From JAZLGI01 sp045616225 (lineage in GTDB: Bacteria > Spirochaetota > Spirochaetia > Sphaerochaetales > Sphaerochaetaceae), in assembly GCA_045616225.1 (NCBI GenBank), contig JAZLGI010000106.1, positions 1 to 22,738 of the forward strand: a stretch of 22,738 nucleotides of DNA, written 5' to 3'. The notes beneath the pieces were generated by a model. That model ran no database searches. It saw nothing but the letters and a program-made list of their open reading frames with translations, and was not told the DNA's origin. Position numbers and translations under genes: made by a program. The first letter of the stretch is position 1. Each line of letters opens with the position of its first letter. Positions 15,373 through 21,991 of the stretch are shown here, piece by piece.

Positions 15373-15408
15373 CTCAGTCAGAAATCCTGACTTGTGTTAC
15401 AACCCTTT
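15352..15408 (-). terminator. Long-stem intrinsic terminator of the 5'-nucleotidase gene
   Basis: Reading the minus strand after the stop at 15434, AAAGGGTTGTAAC (15408-15396) pairs with GTTGCAGCCCTTT (15371-15359) over 13 positions, two of them G-U wobbles in RNA. Inside sits a second perfect stem, AGTCAG/CTGACT (15392-15376), and a U-rich tail CTTTTT follows at 15358-15353. The hairpin and tail form a strong Rho-independent terminator starting 26 bp downstream of the gene. Confidence 0.85.
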
Positions 15409-15433
15409 GAATTGTCAGATACAAAAGTTCTTA

Positions 15434-17092
15434 TTAAAGAACTGTAATTCTTCCTTCTACCTTTGCATCTTTGGCGGTAATTGTTCCACCAAGATAGTCA
15501 ACAATGTAAGTAATAAGAAGCTGGTTATCAATCATTGTTTCATCCTGAAGAATCTTATCTTTTACAAACATTGTATAACCGTCACCCATGTCCTTGAGCT
15601 TGTAGTTATGGCAAGCAAGTGAGTATGTAGCATTAGGATCAATTGGCTTGTAACCAGTTTCTTCTGTTCCAACCATAACATCCTTAACTCTTCTTGCACC
15701 TGCAACTTCTACGAACATTCCAAGCTCATCTTTTACACATGAAGTAGGAATAGATGTATCAATTGTATATTTGAGACCTGAAACCTGAAGGAATCCGCCG
15801 CTTTCACCAAGAGACTTTCCGTCTGCAGAAGCGTTTGCCATTGTACTCTGAGAACCCCACTCAAGTGCATCAAGAATCTGCTGTCCTGTTGCTTCTACTA
15901 CTGTAAGCTTGTTGCCGTATGGGAATACATTCATGATATCCTGAATTGTGATGTCACCCTTCTTGATGGTCTTTCTGATACCACCACCGTTTGACAAACC
16001 AATGTCTGCTCCGGAAACAAGTCTGTAAGCATCTGCACAAAGGTTACCAATAGCTGTTTCTCTGTTTCTAACAGCTCTTGTTCCGTCTTCTCTGTTAATG
16101 TCAAGAAGAATTTCTGACTTTGCAACAACTTTGAGAACTGCTGCTTCATATTCTGCATCAATAGTCTCTACGAAAGCTGCAACTTCATCATCTTTCTCTG
16201 TAGGAACTACGAGTTCTGATGAGAATGTGCCTTCTGCAAGGTCAATTGTAAGAACACCAACGTTCTCAAGCTTTGTACCTGTCTGTGTGTAAAGAACATC
16301 TTTTCCGTTCTTGTTCTTGTAGTACTCTTCATTTGCAACTGTGTGAGAGTGACCGTCAATAAGAACATCAATACCGTATGTATTGGCAATGAGATCTGTT
16401 CCTCTGTTTGGTTCTGAAGCTTCTTCTACTCCAAGGTGACAACATACGATAACATAATCTGCACCAAGACTCTTGACTTCGTTAACATACTTCTGTGTTA
16501 CCTGATAAAGCTCTTTACCTGAAGCAAACTCATAAACAAACTTGCCGTTTTCCATGAAATACTTTGGTGTTGACTTTGTAATTGATTCAGGAGTTGAAAG
16601 TCCAATGAAAGCAACCTTCTTGTCTCCGTAAGTTACTATATCATATGGTTTGTACTGAAGCTGATTTGCTTTGTCTGCACCTGTGTAAGTAATGTTTGCA
16701 GCAAGGTACTGAGCATTGTTAAGCTTTGTGATTTTCTTGAGCTGATCCATTCCGTAATCAAATTCATGGTTACCGAACATACAGTAATCGTATCCTACCT
16801 TGTTCATAATCTGTACAAGATACTCACCGTTTGAAACTGTACCAATTGCTTCGCCCTGGATTGCATCTCCGTTATCTACTACTGTTACGTATGCATAATT
16901 CTCTTTTGCATCTTTGATAACTGCAGCAAGACCTGCATAACCTACATCTCCTTTGTAACCACAGTGTACATCATTGGTGTAGATAATCTTGGCAATGTCT
17001 TTTCTCTCTTTGATAGACTGAGCAAAGACCATTGAAACACTGCAGATAAGGACTAACAGCATAACAAAAGCGACTTTCTTCATCTTTGTCAT
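15434..17092 (-). CDS. Secreted 5'-nucleotidase / UDP-sugar hydrolase (UshA-like)
   Basis: Exported metallophosphoesterase that would release nucleosides and phosphate from nucleotides in the periplasm. The 552-aa protein starts with a signal peptide (KKVAFVMLLVLICSVSMVFA, residues 5-24). The two-metal site is complete: YTNDVHCG (Asp41, His43), DNGDAIQG (Asp76), FGNHEFDYG (Asn108, His109), CCHLG (His220) and DGHSHT (His249, His251). The C-terminal substrate domain has SNGGGIRKTIKKGDIT and VFPYGNKLTVVEATGQQIL. The ATG at 17092 has AAGGAG five or six bases upstream. It stands alone between its own terminator and a 205-bp upstream gap, so it is probably monocistronic. Exact substrate range cannot be read. 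Confidence 0.93.
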   Translation of the reverse strand: MTKMKKVAFVMLLVLICSVSMVFAQSIKERKDIAKIIYTNDVHCGYKGDVGYAGLAAVIKDAKENYAYVTVVDNGDAIQGEAIGTVSNGEYLVQIMNKVGYDYCMFGNHEFDYGMDQLKKITKLNNAQYLAANITYTGADKANQLQYKPYDIVTYGDKKVAFIGLSTPESITKSTPKYFMENGKFVYEFASGKELYQVTQKYVNEVKSLGADYVIVCCHLGVEEASEPNRGTDLIANTYGIDVLIDGHSHTVANEEYYKNKNGKDVLYTQTGTKLENVGVLTIDLAEGTFSSELVVPTEKDDEVAAFVETIDAEYEAAVLKVVAKSEILLDINREDGTRAVRNRETAIGNLCADAYRLVSGADIGLSNGGGIRKTIKKGDITIQDIMNVFPYGNKLTVVEATGQQILDALEWGSQSTMANASADGKSLGESGGFLQVSGLKYTIDTSIPTSCVKDELGMFVEVAGARRVKDVMVGTEETGYKPIDPNATYSLACHNYKLKDMGDGYTMFVKDKILQDETMIDNQLLITYIVDYLGGTITAKDAKVEGRITVL

Positions 17093-17297
17093 AATTTCTC
17101 CTTTTTGTCTTTATTATTAAGACCTAGCTTTTTTAAGGCTATCATTTTTAGGAACTTAAGTAAACTTTTTTATTTTTGTTTGTGAAAGAAAAATGATCTT
17201 CAAGGAAAATCCTTAAATTTCAATTACTAACTGAAAAAACATAAAAAATTTCAAACTAAGCAACCAGTCAATCATTACTGGGAAAAAGCTTTATATC

Positions 17298-17603
17298 CTA
17301 AAGATTAGTTTTTAATACAAATACACCCGGTGTCTGATTAACTGTCTTTTGCTGAGGATTCTTCTCTTTTTCCAAGATGGCATTGTCCAAGCTAAGGGTA
17401 TCTTGTGTAATGACAAACATAGGGCTTGAGTCCGTTTCAACAGGACTTTTGATACTTTTAGGAACACTGACAGAATCCAGTTTTATCCAAATAAACAAAC
17501 CAAGACAAAAAATGACAATGCAGACTAACAAAGTCAAAGAATGTTTCTTCTTTGCAGGTTCTCTGTAATCCTCTAAATCTGAATCTCTAAAACTCTTTTT
17601 CAT
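17298..17603 (-). CDS. Hypothetical one-pass membrane protein, 101 aa
   Basis: Unrecognised protein with a charged cytoplasmic head (KKSFRDSDLEDYREPAKKKH), one membrane segment (SLTLLVCIVIFCLGLFIWI) and a periplasmic tail of about 60 residues rich in Ser, Thr, Lys and Gln, ending QTPGVFVLKTNL. The topology is like small divisome or secretion accessory proteins, but no family is visible. The ATG at 17603 has GGA close upstream; ATG 17618 or GTG 17633 would lengthen it toward the divergent gene. Its start is only 47 bp from the start of the plus-strand PBP-like gene, so the two share a short regulatory region. A weak hairpin (17264-17281) follows its TAG. Confidence 0.6.
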   Translation of the reverse strand: MKKSFRDSDLEDYREPAKKKHSLTLLVCIVIFCLGLFIWIKLDSVSVPKSIKSPVETDSSPMFVITQDTLSLDNAILEKEKNPQQKTVNQTPGVFVLKTNL

Positions 17604-17650
17604 TTTTCCACTCGACATTGGTTTTGCCAACACGTAAGATATTAGCGATT

Positions 17651-18673
17651 ATGACAAGTTCCGACCAAGATGGCAACAGACACTTTTTCTTTCTCATTCT
17701 TGCTTTGGCAACCTTTCTGCTTTTATTCCTTCTTTTGGCAGAACTTATGCTTTCAGATGGTGTAAGAACAGGAAAGTACAAAGACCCGCAACTGGCTTCA
17801 AAGATAGTCTCAGGTACCATTTACGACTCAAATGGTTATGCTATGGCTATTTCAATATCATCTTATGACCTGTACTTTGTACCGGAAAAACTTTCTAACC
17901 AGTTTGAAGCCTGCAAAACTCTTTCAAAATACGCAAACATGCCTACTTCCGCATTAATGAGAAAATTGACTCAGGATACAGAAGGTTCTGTTTTAATGCT
18001 GGAAACTGTGCCTCAAAACCTTATTTCTTCTATTTTGGAAGATTTGGAACAAACAAATCCGCAAGGGGCATTTTTCTTTCAGAAGAATTCAAAAAGAACA
18101 TATCCTTCTACATACCACGCCGGAAATCTCATACTTCAAACAGAAAAAGCTTTAACAAATATCTTAAACCCAAGACCGGGCTTTAATGAAACAGTAACTT
18201 ACGGAAGTTCTGTAAACCTCACTATTGTAAATGAAATCCAGTATCTTCTTGATATGGCTGTTCAAAGTCTTGATAAAGAGTTCCCATCCTCTTATCTTTC
18301 CATGGTTGTTGACTATGAGACAGGAGCAGTTCTGGCAATGACATCTACACCGTTCTTGAATCCGGAAACCTCAGATACATATTCAAATTTGGCTTTCTGT
18401 GACAGTTTAAAAGTAGATGACATAACAATTAAGCCTTATTTTATAGAGTCTTTAAAAGACAGAAATTACAAAGAGGTGGGCTTTTCTTATTCCAATGAGA
18501 CTTTTGATACAATTATGAACGGAAACGGCACCTATTCACTGTCAAGATTTCCTAGCAAAGACAATCCAAAATATGTCTTGCTTATTTGTTCTGACTCAGA
18601 TGTGCCGTCTTCTGCCTTTGAGAAAGCAAACTACACTGTCTACAACGGACTTGCCACCCAAGGACGCTTTTAA
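17651..18673 (+). CDS. FtsI-like class B PBP lacking the transpeptidase core
   Basis: The only convincing plus-strand gene (340 aa). After a membrane segment (FFFLILALATFLLLFLLLAE) come class B PBP dimerisation-domain signatures: GTIYDSNGYAMA (55-66), YPSTYHAGNLI (151-161) and VNLTIVNEIQYLLDMAVQSL (from 188). The transpeptidase domain begins normally, VVDYETGAVLAMTSTPFLNP (219-238), but only about 100 residues follow instead of roughly 270. The SxxK serine, SxN and KTG motifs are absent; the end, GNGTYSLSRFPSKDNPKYVLLI, matches the strands after KTG. It is thus probably catalytically inert, yet the frame is intact. The ATG at 17651 lacks a clear ribosome site; a TTG (17618) is possible. Its TAA shares bases with the ybeY stop. 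It may be a scaffold partner of FtsW. Confidence 0.75.
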   Translation: MTSSDQDGNRHFFFLILALATFLLLFLLLAELMLSDGVRTGKYKDPQLASKIVSGTIYDSNGYAMAISISSYDLYFVPEKLSNQFEACKTLSKYANMPTSALMRKLTQDTEGSVLMLETVPQNLISSILEDLEQTNPQGAFFFQKNSKRTYPSTYHAGNLILQTEKALTNILNPRPGFNETVTYGSSVNLTIVNEIQYLLDMAVQSLDKEFPSSYLSMVVDYETGAVLAMTSTPFLNPETSDTYSNLAFCDSLKVDDITIKPYFIESLKDRNYKEVGFSYSNETFDTIMNGNGTYSLSRFPSKDNPKYVLLICSDSDVPSSAFEKANYTVYNGLATQGRF

Positions 18674-19137
18674 AGAGTATACAACCGTTTGAGCATTTCT
18701 TCCTGTTTCTTTAACATTGGCTCTTTTGCAATTTCATTTGTAAGATGGTTTTCACCGCTTAAGTGAAGAACTCCGTGAATCAGAAGCCTGTGAAGTTCTT
18801 CATCTTGGGAAACATTGAAAGTGTTTGCATTTCTGAAGCAAACAGGAATACAAATTACCATATCACCAATGTTCTTTCTGCGTTTTGGCCCTGTAATAAA
18901 TTCAAACCCGTCAATACTGTCATTGCTGGCAAAACTAAGAATATCTGTACTGTCATCTATTGACCTGTAATTCTTGTTCAAATCTCTTATTTCATCTTCG
19001 GAAACAAAAGAGACAGAAAATTCTGTATTATCCAGTTTCAAATCTGAAAGGACTGTGTTAAGAAATGCTTTAACTTCTTTTCTTGTAATAATTTTTGAGT
19101 ATTCAGAAAGAGAATAAGAGATATCAATTGTATTCAT
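18670..19137 (-). CDS. ybeY: Endoribonuclease YbeY (16S rRNA 3' maturation)
   Basis: Zinc-dependent RNase that matures the 16S rRNA 3' end and takes part in ribosome quality control. The 155-aa protein is of typical length. The metal site HRLLIHGVLHLSGENH provides His121, His125 and His131 (family HGxLHLxGxDH; the Asp before the last His is Asn). The upstream motif NKNYRSIDDSTDILSF, matching the family N..yR..d.pTDVLSF, is also present. The ATG overlaps the pgpH stop as ATGA (19137-19134), so the two are coupled. Its stop overlaps the stop of the converging PBP-like gene by four bases. Confidence 0.95.
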   Translation of the reverse strand: MNTIDISYSLSEYSKIITRKEVKAFLNTVLSDLKLDNTEFSVSFVSEDEIRDLNKNYRSIDDSTDILSFASNDSIDGFEFITGPKRRKNIGDMVICIPVCFRNANTFNVSQDEELHRLLIHGVLHLSGENHLTNEIAKEPMLKKQEEMLKRLYTL

Positions 19138-21284
19138 TTGTCTTCCTCCTGATCAGGATATTCTATTCTGGAATGGTTCTTTGCCAGCAGGGCTTTAACA
19201 AAAGTATTACGAAGAGTTCGTAAATCTCCTGTAGTAAGTCCGCAGTTGTCTAATTGTGAGTGTTCCAGTTTTTTCAGGAAAATAGATTCTATGAGCTTAT
19301 TGTACTTCTGAGGGTTTGCCGGAACAGTTCTGCTTGCCGCTTCAACAGCATCTGCCAACATGACAATTCCACATTCTTTTGAAGAAGGAATTTCAGCAGA
19401 GTAAGTAAAATCACTTTCACTTACTTTCTGGTCTGTTTTGTTTTCCTTTACTGCTTCATTATAGAAATAAGCTATAACGTCATTTCCGTGATGATTTTCA
19501 ATTATTTCAATAATCTCTTCCGGAAGTCTCAAGTCTCTTCCTTTCTGGGCTCCCACTTTAACATGATTTTTTATAATTGATGCACTTAAGGACGGGTTTA
19601 TATCATCATGCTTATTATTACCGCTCTGATTTTCTATGAAATACTCAGGATGGTCTATCTTTCCTATATCGTGATACATTCCACCTACTCTGCACAAAAG
19701 AGAATTTGCCCCTATTTCCTTAGCTCCAAGCTCAGATAACTCCGCAACAGCACAACTGTGATTGTAGGTACCCGGAGCAACATTAGCCAGTCTGGTAAGA
19801 ATTCTTGAATCTGAAAACGCAAGTTCATGAAGTCTGTATGTTGTAGGAAGATTAAGAATTCTTTCCAAAATTGGAAGCAATACAGAAATGAAAAGATAAG
19901 CAACAGTAACGTTAAGCGTACTTCCCATGAACATTGTTATCATCTGGACTAATTGTCCCTTTGAAATAAGACAATATACACAACTCAAGGAACATACAAA
20001 AATTACAGACAGCAACCATGAAACCAACATATCAATACGTTTATTGAAAAGTCTCACAGCATAACAACAAGCTAAACCAACACCAAAGAAGTAGAAAAAA
20101 GTAATTATGGAAGCTCCTGGGAGTCTGCAAAACATTAATGCCATAAGAGCAGAATACTGATATCCGCTGCTCTTTCTTCCAGTCATCATTACGGAAATAA
20201 CAGGCACAAAGCAAACCGGGACAAGGGCAAATTCAAAATCTATGTTAAGATACTCCATTAGCATTACTTCTCCCGCACAGAAAATACAGGATGCTATAAT
20301 AAAAACAGTAATGATAAACAGCTGAACACCGTATCGTTTATTATGATTATTCATGTAAGAAATAATCTTAACTGCCCCAAAAATTGTAATGAAAAGAAAT
20401 GCGAAATCTGTTAACACAGAAGTAATTGAAACCGGAGCGCTTTCGCTTAAAAGCTTTAGCATATCCAGATTGCTCTGCTCTATTACATGGTCTTTTAAAA
20501 TTATAGGATCACCTTTATTCAGCGAAATAACTACCGGGACTGTATTATCATAGGCTTCTTGCTTTCTTAAAGATGTTATGTATTCATCATAATGAACATT
20601 TGGTTTACAAAATATTCCAACAAGGAACTTTACAATATAGATATCTTCTGAATCCAAATTCATTGGACTTAAAGCAGTATTAATGTAACTGTCCAAACTT
20701 GAAGTAGTGACAATATCTGATACAGAAAGCGTTTTTTCTCCGTTAAACGGTACAGAATCAAGATAATTGTTCAAAACTGTAATTTCTGAATATCCGTTCT
20801 GCTTTACAGAAAGAACCTCATCATAATAAAAATAGCCGCTTGTGAGGAGTTCTTTAATAATGTCATAGGCAATTCCTACAGTTTCAAACGAACCCTGTTC
20901 TACTATTTTTTCTATTAAATCAGAAGTAACCGCATCTGAAACAGAATCAAATTCCTGACTTTCAAGTTTTTTTCTGAACTCATCAAAAGAGGACAGAATA
21001 GAAATAGTATCTTTTGAATTGTATGAAAAAAGCGGAAGAATACTGTCACTTGCATTTGTTTTTACAATTTCTGTAGCTTCTTTATCAATAATATCTACAG
21101 AAGAAAACACATTGACATCTTCTTCTGCAATTTCTCCCTTTACAAAGCTCCTGTACATAAGACCGTATCTTGAACCCGTAGATGTCTCGAAGAAAACAAC
21201 AAGACACGTTGCAGTAATTGCAAGAAGAATTATGCTTACCAGCGTAATTACATTATTTGTTTTTTTTTGGTTTCTGACTTTCAT
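19134..21284 (-). CDS. pgpH: Membrane c-di-AMP phosphodiesterase PgpH (7TM-HD)
   Basis: Hydrolyses the second messenger c-di-AMP. The 716-aa product has an N-terminal membrane segment (about 11-33), an extracytoplasmic 7TMR-HDED domain (about 40-280), a seven-helix membrane block (about 285-475) and a cytoplasmic HD domain. HD motifs are complete: TYNHSCAVAELSELGA, VGGMYHDIGKIDHPEYF with the HD pair at about 538-539, HDDINPSLSASIIKNHVKVG and IIENHHGND. The ATG at 21284 is preferred over TTG 21290 because AAAGG stands six to seven bases upstream. That ribosome site lies inside the copied phoH 3' end. The gene carries a run of nine A in codons 8-10. It is co-transcribed with ybeY, and originally with phoH. 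Confidence 0.94.
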   Translation of the reverse strand: MKVRNQKKTNNVITLVSIILLAITATCLVVFFETSTGSRYGLMYRSFVKGEIAEEDVNVFSSVDIIDKEATEIVKTNASDSILPLFSYNSKDTISILSSFDEFRKKLESQEFDSVSDAVTSDLIEKIVEQGSFETVGIAYDIIKELLTSGYFYYDEVLSVKQNGYSEITVLNNYLDSVPFNGEKTLSVSDIVTTSSLDSYINTALSPMNLDSEDIYIVKFLVGIFCKPNVHYDEYITSLRKQEAYDNTVPVVISLNKGDPIILKDHVIEQSNLDMLKLLSESAPVSITSVLTDFAFLFITIFGAVKIISYMNNHNKRYGVQLFIITVFIIASCIFCAGEVMLMEYLNIDFEFALVPVCFVPVISVMMTGRKSSGYQYSALMALMFCRLPGASIITFFYFFGVGLACCYAVRLFNKRIDMLVSWLLSVIFVCSLSCVYCLISKGQLVQMITMFMGSTLNVTVAYLFISVLLPILERILNLPTTYRLHELAFSDSRILTRLANVAPGTYNHSCAVAELSELGAKEIGANSLLCRVGGMYHDIGKIDHPEYFIENQSGNNKHDDINPSLSASIIKNHVKVGAQKGRDLRLPEEIIEIIENHHGNDVIAYFYNEAVKENKTDQKVSESDFTYSAEIPSSKECGIVMLADAVEAASRTVPANPQKYNKLIESIFLKKLEHSQLDNCGLTTGDLRTLRNTFVKALLAKNHSRIEYPDQEEDK

Positions 21285-21325
21285 ATTCAACCTTTCTCAT
21301 ACGCATCTATAATGCGTTGTACAAT
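21285..21325. repeat. 41-bp direct repeat, copy A (duplicated phoH 3' end)
   Basis: Identical over 41 bp to 21951-21991. On the minus strand it restates the last 12 codons of phoH (I-V-Q-R-I-I-D-A-Y-E-K-G), its TGA and two further bases, but here it follows brnA and precedes pgpH, supplying the pgpH ribosome site. It contains the inverted arms ACGCAT and ATGCGT (21301-21317) around a 5-base centre. Confidence 0.97.
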
Positions 21326-21332
21326 CATTGTA

Positions 21333-21584
21333 TCAAAGGAATGCTTTTCTGAGCGCTTCATTAATCTTAGACTGATATCCTTTTCCAAAACTTCTTAATA
21401 CGGCAATCAAATCTGCATCAAGTCTAAGAGTAACAACTTCTTTTTTAGGCTTGAAATCATAATACTTAAATTTAGCATCAGAGAAATCTGTTTTCTGAGG
21501 AATATCCGAATAATCAACCTTATGATTATTCAGTTCTTTCAATTCCTTAATTTGTTCCTGTGTAAGATCTGATAAATTCGTCAT
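21333..21584 (-). CDS. brnA: Antitoxin BrnA family
   Basis: Predicted 83-aa antitoxin that neutralises BrnT by direct binding and represses the operon. Family features are visible: the DYSDIPQKTDFSDAKF segment and the C-terminal ribbon-helix-helix part VVTLRLDADLIAVLRSFG, then GKGYQSKINEALRKAF. The ATG at 21584 has AAGGA six bases upstream and lies inside the brnT 3' end (38-bp overlap). Toxin-first order and the overlap are standard for BrnT/BrnA. The stop is seven bases from repeat copy A, so the coding cassette fills the space between the repeats. Confidence 0.93.
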   Translation of the reverse strand: MTNLSDLTQEQIKELKELNNHKVDYSDIPQKTDFSDAKFKYYDFKPKKEVVTLRLDADLIAVLRSFGKGYQSKINEALRKAFL

Positions 21585-21876
21585 AAGCTTTCCTTTCCTG
21601 AGGGTCTAAACCTCTTGCAGATATAATACGGTGTCTTTCCTTTCCGTCAGAACACCTTTCTGTGTAGAAAACAGTTACTACAACTATTCCGTTAATATTG
21701 CCAAAGCCTTGAAATCTCTCTTCTTCAAAAGAATGTTCTTTATCAGCAATTTCTAAAAAAAAAGGATCCAAAAAAACTTTAGAGGCAGTTTCAAAACTAA
21801 TGTGGTGTTTTCTTATGTTAATGAGATTCTTTTCATCATCCCACTCACAAGTGTCATCTTTGCTGTAAACTGTCAT
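21547..21876 (-). CDS. brnT: Toxin BrnT family (RelE-like fold ribonuclease)
   Basis: Predicted 109-aa RNase toxin that halts growth by cutting RNA when free of BrnA. It matches the family from CEWDDEKNLINIRKHHISFE (10-29) through KVFLDPFF, EERFQGFG, VVVTVFYTERC and RHRIISARGLDPQERKAYDEF. The basic and acidic residues of the family active site (W-D-x-x-K...H, E-x-R-F, R-x-I-S-A-R) appear intact, so the toxin is probably active. The ATG at 21876 has no ribosome site and stands six bases after a strong -10, implying a leaderless mRNA. A nine-T run (codons for DPFFL) is a possible slippage site. Confidence 0.94.
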   Translation of the reverse strand: MTVYSKDDTCEWDDEKNLINIRKHHISFETASKVFLDPFFLEIADKEHSFEEERFQGFGNINGIVVVTVFYTERCSDGKERHRIISARGLDPQERKAYDEFIRSYTGTN

Positions 21877-21882
21877 AATTAG

Positions 21883-21911
21883 AATATAAAAAATATTACA
21901 CTATTTGTAAA
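21883..21911 (-). promoter_or_regulatory. brnTA promoter with overlapping palindrome
   Basis: On the minus strand a -35 TTTACA (21911-21906) and a -10 TATATT (21888-21883) are separated by exactly 17 bp, each matching consensus at five of six positions. The expected start of transcription falls at or next to the brnT ATG (21876). An inverted repeat, TTACA-aatag-TGTAA (21910-21896), covers the -35 and could be the BrnA operator. This promoter would also read into pgpH and ybeY. Confidence 0.72.
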
Positions 21912-21950
21912 TACATTTCTTTATTACAAATCAGCTTTAAGACTTTTCAG

Positions 21951-21991
21951 ATTCAACCTTTCTCATACGCATCTATAATGCGTTGTACAAT
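21951..21991. repeat. 41-bp direct repeat, copy B (native phoH 3' end)
   Basis: Identical to 21285-21325; encodes the last 12 codons and stop of the intact phoH. Beyond it on the minus strand the bases CTGAAAAGTC resemble the beginning of pgpH next to copy A (ATGAAAGTC), differing by one substitution and one extra A, as if the duplication once reached into the pgpH start. Confidence 0.97.

Noticed and set aside
15257..15622. 121-codon plus-strand ORF through the 41-bp repeats
   Set aside because: It reads repeat DNA whose unit is not a multiple of three and then runs antisense to the nucleotidase gene; no ribosome site.
15931..16389. Minus-strand alternative-frame ORFs within the nucleotidase gene
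   Set aside because: Out-of-frame shadows of a gene with complete metal-site motifs.
17264..17281. CCAGT...ACTGG hairpin after the 101-aa membrane protein gene
   Set aside because: Five-bp stem with an eight-base loop and an interrupted T-tail; too weak to call a terminator.
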